Shown piece after piece: positions 11,221 to 21,856 of a stretch of DNA of 64,000 nt. Origin of the DNA: Procambarus clarkii. Lineage: Eukaryota; Arthropoda; Malacostraca; Decapoda; Cambaridae. The stretch covers positions 25,789,214 through 25,853,213 of the forward strand of contig NC_091181.1 in NCBI RefSeq assembly GCF_040958095.1, written 5' to 3'. Under the pieces are notes generated by a model, which was not told the DNA's origin, made no database searches, and saw only the letters and a program-made list of their open reading frames with translations. The translations under genes were made by a program, and so were the position numbers. Each line of letters opens with the position of its first letter. The first letter of the stretch is position 1.

Positions 11221-11283
<63 letters not shown>
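11221..11283. repeat. (CA)n at LINE 3' end
   Basis: Pure CA repeat following GTGAGTA, the 3' terminal motif of the LINE. Confidence 0.95.
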
Positions 11284-11285
<2 letters not shown>

Positions 11286-11610
11286 AACCACACATTCTCT
11301 CCAGTCTCATCTTTGCTAACAAAAATGGGAGTTCTCATTTCACATTTATCTGGCTCGGTGATGCATGCAAATTACCGTCCCAGGTCTAATTGGGGTTGGG
11401 GATTAGTGCCACAGTTGCGAACAGGCCAGTGCCATGAATATAATTATTATTACCAAAAAAACACACACTGATGCCAACCCTTCCCGCTAATAATCATTAA
11501 TAATGCATAACTAGCAACTCAATTATCTGCTAATAAAACAGTATTTTCAAATACTTACAGCCTTGTGATTACATTAATGACAAAGGTAATGACTCACTAA
11601 TAGCCAGTGT

Positions 11611-11624
<14 letters not shown>
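11284..11624. other. No gene seen
   Basis: Unassigned AT-rich sequence between the LINE and the (TG)n/(TA)n tract (11611-11651) that receives the LTR retrotransposon. Confidence 0.4.
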
Positions 11625-11651
<27 letters not shown>

Positions 11652-11654
<3 letters not shown>

Positions 11655-12334
11655 GACGGTAACGCGTTGGTGTTCGGCTGTTTAAGGCTAGGGGTATGGC
11701 CTCGTCACATAGTTATAAAAAAAAATAGAAAAAACTGGAACTTCGTCTGTGGTAAGGTAAGGAGAAGACACACAAAACACAAGTAAACTTTAACAATGAA
11801 ATTTTAATTACGTTAAATAAATCAAAACATGAATAAAATGCACAAACAAATTCTTATAATAAAATCAATCAAAATAATAAGAATAATTAAATGACACAAT
11901 GAAAAGTTACGTTAAGGCAAAATAACAAGAAGTGCAATACAAAAGTTAAGTGGGAGGTGCTGGAATATTGGCTTAAAGCCACCACCTCTCTCAGTACACG
12001 CTAGAGTCTAGCTGGGAGGAGTGCTGGCCACGAAAGCACTGAACATTCTGAGGACTGATGTTGGGGCGACCCCAGACATCAGGTAGTATGGGGGGCGAGT
12101 GCAGGTGCAGCCAGACCGGCGACCAATCAGCGCAGCCGGCAGCGATCAACATGTAGTTTGGTGATTTGGGTCCGAACAGGTGGCTGGCTGCATACGTTTT
12201 TGCTCACCCTGGCAAGCCTTGCTGGTGTTGTTGTCGTTGTTGGACATTTCTTCCATAGTCTTTTTATATAATTGTGAAGACGTAATTATGGAGGGAAGAG
12301 CAGGCTCAATCTCTTGAAGGAGATTATCGTCACA
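11652..12334 (-). repeat. 3' LTR of the gypsy-type element
   Basis: 683 bp, TG...CA with 7-bp inverted ends. The ORF stop (12146) lies inside it, so about 63 codons of the ORF are LTR-encoded. Confidence 0.92.
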
Positions 12335-15300
12335 ACTCTCCCCCGAAGCCTGCGGTTCTGGAAGAAGTACGTCGTTATGTGGTGGAGTAATGGATGGAGT
12401 TGCCTCTACTTCATAAACTCTGGAGAGATCATGGGCTAAGATGTTGTCAGACTCTTGGTATAGCGTGTCTCCAGGTTGAATTTCTGCAGTTAACAAGCCC
12501 ATAGTAGAAGACGTTGAGATGAGAAGTGGGCGTGCTGCAGGAGGTGTAGGGTGGTGTGGTCCGTATTGATGGTGGACCGAGCACTTTTCAGGTGTGGAGT
12601 GAAGTGCTGAAGCTTCAGGATGAGGAAGAGTAGCTCCTTGCCAATTGTTCCATCGTTCCTTGTAGCAGTAGTCGCTGACAGGTGTATTCTTCTCGCCTCG
12701 TTGCTGCATCACGACACCACCATCGTCGGTACCATAGGCGTCGACATGGAGGATGTAGGGCTTATCTGACGAGGTGAGAGTGGAATTAGAAGAGGGCATA
12801 GGAGCACGATTATTATCCTGAAAGCATTTGGGAAGATCATTAAGGATTTTGGAATTAGAAAGCGCCGACTCCTTGTCAGTGCTTTCGGGAGAAGAAGCCG
12901 GGATGGTCTCACTGTGGATGTAGGGTTCTGTGAAGGTAGAACAATTAATCAAGACAGGAGGAGTACCATTATATTGCTTCAGGAGGTTGACGTGGCACAG
13001 CTGGGTCTTCCGCCGCCTATCTGGAGTCTCTATGACGTATGTGTTGTTGCTTCTGCACTCTTTGACGCAGTAGGGTCCTGAAAATCTGTTTTGTAAAGGT
13101 GAACCTGGGATAGGGAAATAGGCAAGGACGAAGTCTCCCGGCTTGAATTTTCTTACTTTGCTGGTCTGGTCGTAATGAGTCTTCATTCTCACCTGGGCTT
13201 TCAATAGATTATCATGGGCAAAGCGGTGGACTCTCTCTAGAATGTGTTGAAGGTTTTGAAGAAACTGGGGCACATTCTGATGCTCACTGAAGGTGGCATC
13301 TCTGAGAGAGTCTTTGAAAGCCTTAAGGGGAGTACGGCACTTACGGCCGTAGAGCATCTCATAAGGAGATACTCCTAGGGACTCATTGGGGAGACTTCTG
13401 AAAATACACATTATTAGGTCAATCTGCTTATCCCAATCCTTCGAGGTTTCACTACAAAACTTTTTCAAGAGTGCTTTGATGGTCTGATGACTACGTTCAA
13501 GAGAACCCTGTGAAGCAGGATGATAGGGGCTGGACAATACCTGTTTGATGTTGAACTCCTCCAGTGTCCTTTTGAAGAGATCACTGGTGAAGTTGGTGCC
13601 ACAGTCACTTTGAATCTCCCTGGGAAATCCGTATTGAGTGAAGATCTTCAATAGATGTTTGATAACCGTAGCAGCCGTGATGTTCTTCACTGGAACTGCT
13701 ATGGGAAATCTGGTGGTAGGACACAGGATGGTTAGGATGTAGGCGTTACCTGAACTGGTCCGAGGTAAAGGACCAACACAGTCTATTATGAGTCTGTGGA
13801 AAGGTTCCGCAGGCACCTGTATGGGAATCAGTGGTGCTCTGGGAATGGAGACGTTCGGTTTGCCTGCCATCTGACATGTATGACACTGTTTTACGTACTG
13901 TTTGACGTTATTTACCATACCTGGCCAGTAGTAGTCTTGGCGAATCCCATGGTAAGTCTTGTTGAAGCCGTAGTGGGAGAATGCTCCGTGGGCCAGGTGT
14001 AGAATAGTGGGCCGCAGGCTGGTGGGAATCACAAGTTGTTCGGTGTTGGCCCAATCGTCCTCCTCCTTCAGTTTACTGGGTCTATATCTGCGGTAGAGCA
14101 AGTCGTTCTCTAGGAAGAACCCAGGAATACTGTCGGGTTGAGTCTCAGCCTGGAAAAACAATGGTGTTAAAGTAAGATCTTCCCTCTGCAACTTACGGAA
14201 CTCCAACTTGGTCAGATGCGGGGGTAGTTTCTGAGGGTCTTGAGGGACAGCGGTAGCAGTAGAGTCAGCTGGCTGTGGACGTGCGGCTTGTGCACGGGTG
14301 GTCACGAGAACCGGAGGAGAAACTTCATCACTCTCTTGAACCTCTGCTGGAACATACTCAAGAATAGGATTTATTGGCACAGAGTTACACACCTGGGGTT
14401 TGTCCATGACGATCAGGTTGGTCGGTTGCAGGTCTTCTGCCAAGTCGTTGCCTAGGAGAAGTTGCACTCCAGGCATGGGAAAAGGCTTTTCCCTGACGGC
14501 GACTTGGACTTCCCCGTTCACGTAGGGACAATCCAGGTGGACTCTGGCGAGAGGGTATGGAGTGGTAGCAGTGAGGTCAGTGATGAAGACTGTTTCCCCG
14601 GTGTAGACTATGTTGGGCACAGCCGACTTCAAGATGATCGATTGTAGAGCCGCTGTGTCCCTCAAGATCTTCAATTTGAAACGTCCCTCCGGATTTGAAC
14701 CGTTGGCAGAGACAGTTCCAGTATACAGGTGGTTACTGAAAAGAGAAAGATCATTAACATTAACACCAACATTCATCACAGGCTTACCGGACTTAGGAGG
14801 AGTTGGTTTGGGTCTTTGTTGGTCAGTGGTTCCCTTGTATTGAGACTTACCACACTTGTCTATGGTATGTCCATAGAGTCTACAATACTTGCAGTACAGT
14901 TGTGAACCAGCTTGATCGGGGCTCACCTTCTCGTAACTGTACCACGACTTCTTACTGGAGGATGGTTCAGGTGTCAGCCGGTGGATGAGGCTGTAAGTGT
15001 CAGCCGACTTAGCACACTTCAGGTAGTCGGTTTCTTCTTTATCTGCTAAGTAGAGGCGGACAGGAGGCGGCACACGTCTCAAGAATTCTTCAACAAGCAT
15101 CAGGTTGACGAGTTCTGTAAAAGTAGAGACATGTGCTGCTTCCAGCCATTTCATGAAATACCTCCGTTTCGTGTTAGCAAACTCTAGGAAGGTAGTGGTA
15201 CTTGCCTTCAGGTGGTCACGGAATTTCCTTCTATAACTTTCAGTAGAGAGGAGGTAGGCGTCCAACACTGCTTGTTTCAGAGTGTGGTAGTCATTCTCAG

Positions 15301-16156
15301 ACGCCAAAGTACTGAGTGTGACTGCAGCTCTACCTGTAAGATGGACTCTGAGAAGTGTGGCCCATTGGTCGACAGGCCAACTGAGTTGATTAGCAAGGGT
15401 TTCAAAGGTGGTAAAGAACACATCAACTTCTGCTTCTACAAAGGATGGCATTAACTTACTTGCATGTGATATATTAAAACTGACGGGAAGATTGGCAGTA
15501 GCTTGCTGGCGTTGAGCGAGGTGTGAAGTTTCCAACGTGTATTCCCGTTGACGACACTCAAGAGCCAGAGTCGCTTGTTGCTTGTCATGTTCGCGTTGTA
15601 TTTCCAACTCGCGTCGTTTGGTTTCAAGCTGTACTCGTTCCCGCTCCTGGAGTAGTGCAACCTCACGTTCCTGGAGGGCGAGTCCACGTTCGTGTTCTTC
15701 TCTCCTCAAGGCAGCTTCACGTTCTCTGAGGGTGATTTCTCGTTCTTGTTCCTCTCTCCTCAAAGCAGCTGCTTCCCTTTGCTGCTCACATTCAATCTTG
15801 GCCAGCTCTAGTTTGAGTTTCAGCGTTGCCAAATCAGTTTTATCTGCAATATAGTAAGTTTCATGAGTTTCAGAGTCTATCTTACCTTGCTCTAAATAGT
15901 AATCCAGCAACAGGTTGTGTAGGTCATTTTTGTTGGCTTGGTAGGGAACTTCTAGTTGATACTCATGTGCAAGAGTTTGTAGTTCAGTCCTCTTGGCACG
16001 ACTTAAAGTCCCTATTTCACCTGCTGGATTTGCACGGAAAGTTTGGAGACGAAACATGGTGAAATTAGCAAATAAAGGTACACGAATGTTCAATAATGAA
16101 ATGTCAGAAACAGGACAACGTGGCAACTGGTACCTATCCTGTGTGATCTTTAACAA
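12146..16156 (-). CDS. Gag-protease-integrase-(RNase H remnant) polyprotein of gypsy-type element
   Basis: 1336 codons. Residues ~110-205 are a charged coiled coil with a repeated LRREE-ERE pattern. The Gag core is about 235-390 and a CCHC knuckle (CKYCRLYGHTIDKC) lies at 422-435. A protease-like domain runs 495-575: LRDTAAL replaces the usual DTG/DSG, and LLLGNDL closes it. The integrase zinc domain has H723, H728, C758 and C761. The catalytic core has D792, D851 and E887 with the D-35-E spacing, so it looks intact. After the integrase C-terminal domain the frame passes LNDLPKCF and enters ILHVDAYGT (RNase H Asp, ~1139), then out-of-frame sequence, then DNILAHDLSRV (~1237-1247). No RT is present. 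Integrase before RNase H is the order of Gmr1-like Ty3/gypsy elements; the RT was probably deleted between these parts. Start codon choice (16156) is the first ATG of the frame. Confidence 0.88.
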   Translation of the reverse strand: MLKITQDRYQLPRCPVSDISLLNIRVPLFANFTMFRLQTFRANPAGEIGTLSRAKRTELQTLAHEYQLEVPYQANKNDLHNLLLDYYLEQGKIDSETHETYYIADKTDLATLKLKLELAKIECEQQREAAALRREEQEREITLREREAALRREEHERGLALQEREVALLQERERVQLETKRRELEIQREHDKQQATLALECRQREYTLETSHLAQRQQATANLPVSFNISHASKLMPSFVEAEVDVFFTTFETLANQLSWPVDQWATLLRVHLTGRAAVTLSTLASENDYHTLKQAVLDAYLLSTESYRRKFRDHLKASTTTFLEFANTKRRYFMKWLEAAHVSTFTELVNLMLVEEFLRRVPPPVRLYLADKEETDYLKCAKSADTYSLIHRLTPEPSSSKKSWYSYEKVSPDQAGSQLYCKYCRLYGHTIDKCGKSQYKGTTDQQRPKPTPPKSGKPVMNVGVNVNDLSLFSNHLYTGTVSANGSNPEGRFKLKILRDTAALQSIILKSAVPNIVYTGETVFITDLTATTPYPLARVHLDCPYVNGEVQVAVREKPFPMPGVQLLLGNDLAEDLQPTNLIVMDKPQVCNSVPINPILEYVPAEVQESDEVSPPVLVTTRAQAARPQPADSTATAVPQDPQKLPPHLTKLEFRKLQREDLTLTPLFFQAETQPDSIPGFFLENDLLYRRYRPSKLKEEDDWANTEQLVIPTSLRPTILHLAHGAFSHYGFNKTYHGIRQDYYWPGMVNNVKQYVKQCHTCQMAGKPNVSIPRAPLIPIQVPAEPFHRLIIDCVGPLPRTSSGNAYILTILCPTTRFPIAVPVKNITAATVIKHLLKIFTQYGFPREIQSDCGTNFTSDLFKRTLEEFNIKQVLSSPYHPASQGSLERSHQTIKALLKKFCSETSKDWDKQIDLIMCIFRSLPNESLGVSPYEMLYGRKCRTPLKAFKDSLRDATFSEHQNVPQFLQNLQHILERVHRFAHDNLLKAQVRMKTHYDQTSKVRKFKPGDFVLAYFPIPGSPLQNRFSGPYCVKECRSNNTYVIETPDRRRKTQLCHVNLLKQYNGTPPVLINCSTFTEPYIHSETIPASSPESTDKESALSNSKILNDLPKCFQDNNRAPMPSSNSTLTSSDKPYILHVDAYGTDDGGVVMQQRGEKNTPVSDYCYKERWNNWQGATLPHPEASALHSTPEKCSVHHQYGPHHPTPPAARPLLISTSSTMGLLTAEIQPGDTLYQESDNILAHDLSRVYEVEATPSITPPHNDVLLPEPQASGESCDDNLLQEIEPALPSIITSSQLYKKTMEEMSNNDNNTSKACQGEQKRMQPATCSDPNHQTTC
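12335..12348 (-). other. Polypurine tract
   Basis: Minus strand GGGGGAGAGT directly precedes the 3' LTR, the expected position of the plus-strand DNA primer. Confidence 0.75.
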
Positions 16157-16950
16157 TTAACGTTAAGTGAAAGATATTAAATGATTAAATTAAATCAAGG
16201 GCGCAGGAAATCTTGTACCCGGTACTCATGTAAGAGAATAAGGGCAAGAAAATCCTACTAACAAATGAAACAAAGTTTCGAAAACAAATGAAACAGTTAA
16301 ATGCTTCAAAAGTAAAATTGGTAGTCCAAGGATGTAGGCATACCTTGCCAAGTCTCTATAGGACATAAAGCAAGTTTTTCCCACTGAATTTAATATGATA
16401 CTTACAGAATTAGCGAACTTTTGTGCTCTGAAAAAATAAGCTAATTCCCTACCGTTGTATGTATCATCATCTCTGACTGACGTGTAGGGGTGCGAGGTGT
16501 CAACTGGTGACGAGAACTGCTGCTGAGGTCCCAATTCAGCAACTAAAGTTCGAGCTAGAGGAACTATGGCCCTCTTTGTCCTCCTACAGTCAGATTGCAG
16601 AAGATTGGGTACTCTTGACCCGGGGCAGACCACAGTACCAGGGTACCAATATGATGATCTGTCAGAATGAGAAATATTCAAGGGACATAGATGGTAAACA
16701 CGAGTAATAACAAGGAGGGAGAGATGACCAATTAAGAGTATGACTGCGGCCTACAGTCACCACGTAATCCAAAGTTGTCTCACCTTCACTATATGTTACT
16801 CTCGTAATGCACAATACACCGCACCTTATAAAAAATGAAATTGAATGAAAAATAGTAAAGCTACGTTAACAAAGTTAAATACGCTTACCATAAATTACCA
16901 CTTGGCACCAGTACCTGAGTGAAGCTCCTAGGACAGGCCCCCATATAACT
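16157..16950 (-). other. 5' untranslated leader of the gypsy-type element
   Basis: About 790 bp between the 5' LTR and the polyprotein start. A 151-codon minus-strand frame (16226-16681) has no recognisable domain. It would be expected to hold the primer-binding and packaging signals. Confidence 0.6.
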
Positions 16951-17632
16951 TGTGACGGTAACGCGTTGGTGTTCGGCTGTTTAAGGCTAGGGGTATGGCC
17001 TCGTCACATAGTTATAAAAAAAAATAGAAAAAACTGGAACTTCGTCTGTGGTAAGGTAAGGAGAAGACACACAAAACACAAGTAAACTTTAACAATGAAA
17101 TTTTAATTACGTTAAATAAATCAAAACATGAATAAAATGCACAAACAAATTCTTATAATAAAATCAATCAAAATAATAAGAATAATTAAATGACACAATG
17201 AAAAGTTACGTTAAGGCAAAATAACAAGAAGTGCAATACAAAGTAAAAATGGGAGGTGCTGGAATATTGGCTTAAAGCCACCACCTCTCTCAGTACACGC
17301 TAGAGTCTAGCTGGGAGGAGTGCTGGCCACGAAAGCACTGAACATTCTGAGGACTGATGTTGGGGCGACCCCAGACATCAGGTAGTATGGGGGGCGAGTG
17401 CAGGTGCAGCCAGACCGGCGACCAATCAGCGCAGCCGGCAGCGATCAACGGGTAGTTTGGTGGTTGGAGTTCGAACAGGTGGCTGGCTGCATACGTTTTG
17501 CTCACCCTGGCAAGCCTTGCTGGTGTTGTTGTCGTTGTTGGACATTTCTTCCATAGTCTTTTTATATAATTGTGAAGACGTAATTATGGAGGGAAGAGCA
17601 GGCTCAATCTCTTGAAGGAGATTATCGTCACA
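16951..17632 (-). repeat. 5' LTR of the gypsy-type element
   Basis: 682 bp and collinear with the 3' LTR. Visible differences cluster near 17241-17252 and 17450-17470. On the minus strand the next bases are AGTTATATGGGGGCC, where a primer-binding site (TGG...) might begin; I cannot assign the tRNA. Confidence 0.92.
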
Positions 17633-17762
17633 ATATATATTTAATAATATTCACACACAATTACCGTGGCATCTCTCTCCTCAGAATTGTCGGAAACCTG
17701 TTTACTAAAGTCACATTGAAGAGGCTCCAAGTACTTGCAGAGAGAGACTATCCAGAATCACA

Positions 17763-18164
17763 GTGCGGGTAAGAACTAACAGGTCCACCATCGACATGGT
17801 CTTTTCCCTCAGACAACTGCAGGAGAAATGCAGGGAACAGAAGCAGCTACTCTTCGTAGCCTTCATAGATCTGACGAAGGCCTTCGACCTCGTCAGCAGG
17901 GATGGCCTGTTCAAAATCCTCCCCAAGATCGGATGCTCACCCAGGCTCTTCAGCATCATCAGATCTTCCCACGAAAACATGAAGGGCACCGTGGTCTTTG
18001 ATGGCTTAATATCAGACGCCTTCGACATCCGAAGTGGAGTAAAGCAGGGCTGCGTCCTGGCTCCACCCCTATTCGGGATTTTCTTCAGTTATGCTGCGGC
18101 ACGCCTTCGGTTCTGCCACGGAAGGCATTTACCTCCGGACCAGGTCGGATGGAAAGCGCTTTAA
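17763..18164 (+). pseudogene. RTE-like RT, palm part 1
   Basis: Frame with STIDMVFSLRQLQEKCREQ, FVAFIDLTKAFDLVSRDGLF (first catalytic Asp) and SGVKQGCVLAPPLFGIFF. Past this point the expected catalytic FADDAAV box is only seen out of frame (TTTGCCGACGACGCAGCAGT near 18227), so the RT is split. Confidence 0.8.
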
Positions 18165-18277
18165 CTTCGCCAGGCTGAGAGCCAAGACGAAGATTCGGCT
18201 GAGGTGTCTGCGAAACTTTCTTTTTTGCCGACGACGCAGCAGTCACCGTCCACTTAGCTGCAGACCTCCAACGGCTC

Positions 18278-18730
18278 ATGACCTGCTTCAGCGAGGCCTG
18301 CCAGGCTTTCGGACTCACCATCAGCCTGAAGAAAACACAAGTCATGGGACAAGGAGTGGACTTCCCACCTGACATCGGCATCTCTGATTACAAACTGGAA
18401 GTCGTTCATGACTTCGTGTACCTGGGCTCCACAATCTCTGACTCCCTCTCTCTTGACACGGAGTTCAACAAACGCATTGGTAAGGCATCTACTACCATGT
18501 CCAGACTGACAAAGAGAGTGTGGGCCAGCAGTATGCTGACTGAGTATTCAAAGATCCAGGTTTACAGAGCCTGTGTCTTGAGCACTTTCCTATATGGCAG
18601 TGAGTCTTGGACACTTCGCGCCCATCAGGAAAGACCGCTGAATGCCTACCACATGTGCTGCCTCCGACACATCTTGGACATCACCTGGCAGGACAAGGTG
18701 ACAAACAACAGCGTCCTGGGGGAGAGCTAG
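18278..18730 (+). pseudogene. RTE-like RT, thumb and connector
   Basis: Frame with FGLTISLKKTQVMGQG, FVYLGSTISDSLSLDTEFNK, YRACVLSTFLYGSESW and CLRHILDITWQDKVTN, the usual run of conserved blocks after the catalytic box in these LINEs. It terminates early at 18728 in a frameshift. Confidence 0.8.
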
Positions 18731-18788
18731 AATCACCAGCATGTACACAATGCTGAAACAGAGACGAATGTGCTGGCCCTAGCACGTT

Positions 18789-19181
18789 GTGCGAATGGAC
18801 GACGACAGGATCCCCAAGGATCTCCTGTATGGAGAGCTGAGGCAGGGAAAGCGTCCAACAGGCAAACCTCAGCTACGGTACAAAGACGTGTGCAAGAGGG
18901 ACCTGAAAGCCATAGACGTCGATTTTGCCACGTGGGAAACACTGGCCGCAGACCGTTCTGCCTGGAGGCAGACTGTTCAGAGAGGTCTCTCCAGGTTCGA
19001 GGAGACACTTGCCAAGAAATCTGAGACAAAGAGACAGAGAAGGAAAGCCGATAGCCAGGAAGACAGAACAGATTCAGACTTCGCTTGTGCTCAGTGTGGG
19101 ATGGACTGCCACTCTGGGATTGGCCTCATCAGTCACACCAGACGCTGCACCAGGACTGACAACCAGGGCGCAACTCCATAG
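18789..19181 (+). pseudogene. RTE-like LINE C-terminal region with C2H2-type finger
   Basis: Reads DDDRIPKDLLYGELRQGKR and LRYKDVCKRDLKAIDVDFAT, then a basic linker and CAQCGMDCHSGIGLISHTRRC, a single C2H2/C2HC-like finger at the C terminus. It ends in a natural stop before the 3' UTR. The finger presumably helps bind nucleic acid; that role is inferred. Confidence 0.75.
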
Positions 19182-19210
19182 TCTCCCGAGACTGAAGGAT
19201 GCCTACTACT

Positions 19211-19213
<3 letters not shown>

Positions 19214-19266
<53 letters not shown>
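19214..19266. repeat. (CA)n at LINE 3' end
   Basis: CA repeats directly after the RTE-like LINE 3' end. Confidence 0.95.
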
Positions 19267-19269
<3 letters not shown>

Positions 19270-20400
19270 GACATGTAGTACCTAATAGCCAGAATGCACG
19301 ACTATTGTGGGCTATTAAAACACTTTCGCGCTCTCCGCAAAGGTCACTCAGCCAACTGAATGTGCGCGCTGCGTTTTTATCGCTTAAGCGTAAAAACAAA
19401 AATGTGTATACTCTTTTTACTCTTCTGACCTTAGTTCTCATGCTACGTATTTCATTTTGGTACCAACGTGTTCGCAATAAAATTCTCTAGAAGAACATTA
19501 GTAAAATAAGTCACGAAACATATAGGGATACAAGCACCAAATAAATAACTACGTAGATGACTCGCCGTGAGCGCCCATCAGCAACAAAATGTTTTTACTC
19601 TTGGGATTGTAATCACCTCCACACTTGTTCTACAGCGTTAATTTTGGTATCAATGGACTCGCAATGAAATTCCCAACACGGTGATATGAATATAAGCGTA
19701 GAATAATGATGCAGCCCGCCCGCAAGAGTGTGGGAAGTGGTGAAATTGTTACCCGGTATCGGTGACGGGACGACGCACGGCGCTTTGAAAGTTTATACTT
19801 ATTTCACTCTCATGACATTAATTTTCTATGTACGTCATTCATTTTTATGTCAATGTGTTCGCAATAGAATGTTCTATGTGCCCATAGGTAAAAAATATCA
19901 ACAAAGCGTAAGTTAGAATAGCAACAAATATAAAACAACGCTGGAACATATCAGTGAGCGTCAAACACACACGAAATATTTTTACTTTTGTTATGTTTGT
20001 CAAGATTATACTTGTTGCACACAGTTATTTTTGGTTGTATATTGATCGGAATAAAATTCCCTAAACAGACATATGCATATAATACATGATATGGGGGAAG
20101 AATTACCAGTATAAACGGCTAAAGTCACCCACCTGCAACCCGTTTGGGACAAAATACCATTTGATCGAAGTTATCCACACCTTTCATGAACTTATTGTAC
20201 CATGCAGCCTAGTGGTGAGAAAGAGAGCCTCATAGCGCGCAGTTTGAAACAAACCCAAAGTAAATTGGATAAAAATTGAATTTTATACAAATATTTTAAA
20301 AGTAGACATAACTTTATGTCCACTATGCGTTTACGTTAGACGAAACCGAACGCGCCGGCGCGTCCAGATAGCGCGAAAGTGTTAATTAATGCACTACTAT
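19267..20400. repeat. Block of ~4 diverged ~190-bp repeats between short inverted ends
   Basis: A motif like ATTTTGGTA-CAA-G-GTTCGCAATAAAATTC recurs near 19450, 19640, 19850 and 20030, each preceded by TTTTACTCTT-like sequence, at ~180-200-bp spacing. AACACTTTCGCGCT (19319-19332) and its exact reverse complement (20370-20383) flank the block. The first bases (GTAGTACCTAATAGCCAG, 19276) resemble the MITE-1 end. No coding sequence. Confidence 0.5.
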
Positions 20401-20730
20401 TAATGGTCGCCATAATTCAAAATGGAAGAGCGTGTCGGTCTCACAGCCAGACCCCCATCGCGATTTTTACCACTGCCCGCCGGCTACACAGCTAAATATT
20501 TGGAAAACGAACTTTTCGGAAAAAAAATCATATAATATTATACATTATTATTTACTGAACTCGGGAAAATTAACATAAATTTTTGCTATCCACAATATGG
20601 CCGTACTCGCATAAAATATAGACGATTTTCTTAAGAGCTTCAAAGGTTTCTCAAGCTTATTTCTCGGAGTAAAGTGTTAACTATTCGAGTTTTCAGGCTT
20701 CACACCCCCTAAGCTCCTCTCACCGGCGAC
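20401..20730. other. No gene or known repeat seen
   Basis: AT-rich unassigned sequence up to the next (TA)n. Confidence 0.4.
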
Positions 20731-20833
<103 letters not shown>

Positions 20834-20889
20834 TTATTAGACAGTTATTCGTTTGTATAAGACAGAATAACACAGAAACAGAGATAAAC

Positions 20890-21305
20890 AAAGATTGGCA
20901 GACAGTAGATATATGGATGGATAGATGAATAGACAGATGATAGATGGATAACTTAAAGGATAAATAGATGGATGGACAGATAAATGGGCACATTGATGGA
21001 TGGATAGATCTTTGGTTATATAAATGGATAGGTGAGTTGATGGATGGATGGCTGGATAGATGGATAGATGGGTGGATGGACAGATGAATAGATAGAGGGA
21101 TGGAGTGATAGAAGGAGATATAGATACGTAGTTGAATAGATGGATAGATGCATGCACAGTTGGATATATAGAAAGATGGACAGTTATCTATATTGATTGA
21201 CAGATGGACAGATAGATTAATGGATGCATAGATGGATAGACAGATAAATATATAGGTAGATGAATAGTTGGATAAACAGATAGATGGATAGATAGATGGC
21301 AGATT
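20890..21305. repeat. Degenerate GATA/GATG tetranucleotide array
   Basis: About 415 bp dominated by GATAGATGGATG words with many substitutions. Long open frames (repeats of PSIHLSIH on the minus strand) are by-products of the repeat, not genes. Confidence 0.9.
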
Positions 21306-21339
21306 GACAGGATACGGGGCTAGTATGCTGTTAAAGGGA

Positions 21340-21440
21340 TTCTCTCTCTCCTCTCTCTCTCCTTCCCTCCCTCCCTCCCTCTCTCCTTCCCTCTCTCCTT
21401 CCCTCCCTCTCTCCCTCCCTCTCCCTCTCCCTCTCTCTTC
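21340..21440. repeat. (CT)n/(CCCT)n tract
   Basis: Pyrimidine-rich simple repeat on the plus strand. Confidence 0.9.
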
Positions 21441-21604
21441 CACTTTTTATGAAGCAGAAATGCTAATTGTGGCGGCTGGTAATAAAAACTATTCCAGAAT
21501 TAAATTACTTTTCAATGAATATTAATCGAGCCTAAACTACCAGAGTCACTAATGGTGTTTCATCCTTCGGCGGCTGGTTTTTGTGGCGTTACTGTGTAGT
21601 GGTG

Positions 21605-21705
21605 CTGGGGGAGGGGGAGTGGGGAGGGGGAGGGGGGAGGGGGAGGGAGGGAGGGATAGGGAGGTTAGGGAGGGAGGGATAGGGAGGTTAGGGAGGGAGG
21701 GGGAG
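21605..21705 (+). repeat. G-rich (GGGAGG)n tract with quadruplex potential
   Basis: Many runs of three or more G spaced by one to three bases (GGGGGAGGGGGAGTGGGGAG and so on). An almost exact 24-bp GGGAGGGAGGGATAGGGAGG-type duplication is included. Confidence 0.85.
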
Positions 21706-21856
21706 AAAGTGCAATGAAGGGTAGAAGGAAAGAAATGAGAGATGTAGGGAAAAAGAATGAGACAGAAAGAGGGAGAGAAAGTGAGATGAAGAGAAACGGG
21801 AGAGAGGAAGCCAAGAAGCTAAACAACAAAACAACATATATATATATATATATATT

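Larger units (their letters stand above)
11652..17632 (-). mobile_element. Ty3/gypsy-type LTR retrotransposon, 5.98 kb, RT-deleted
   Basis: Two LTRs (11652-12334 and 16951-17632) share TGTGACG...CGTCACA ends. A minus-strand polypurine tract lies next to the 3' LTR and one long ORF lies between the LTRs. Flanks are (TA)n on the left and ATATATATTTAATA on the right, so the duplication is probably ATAT. The LTRs differ by few substitutions, mostly in two patches, so the insertion looks recent. No RT is encoded, so the copy would need RT supplied in trans. Confidence 0.92.
17645..19213 (+). mobile_element. RTE-like LINE, 5'-truncated, frameshifted
   Basis: Begins within the RT (NYRGISLLRIVGN) only ~13 bp after the gypsy LTR. 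It continues through the palm and a C-terminal region with a terminal C2H2-type finger, and ends in ACTACTATTCACA followed by (CA)n. At least three frame breaks are visible (near 17770, 18085-18180 and 18730-18790). Confidence 0.8.

Noticed and set aside
12146..16156. Host gene derived from a gypsy element (domesticated Gag-integrase)
   Set aside because: Near-identical LTRs, an adjacent polypurine tract and extension of the ORF into the LTR show an ordinary recent retrotransposon copy.
16226..16681. 151-codon minus-strand gene before the gypsy polyprotein
   Set aside because: Lies in the leader between LTR and Gag, with no recognised domain and no matching frame elsewhere.
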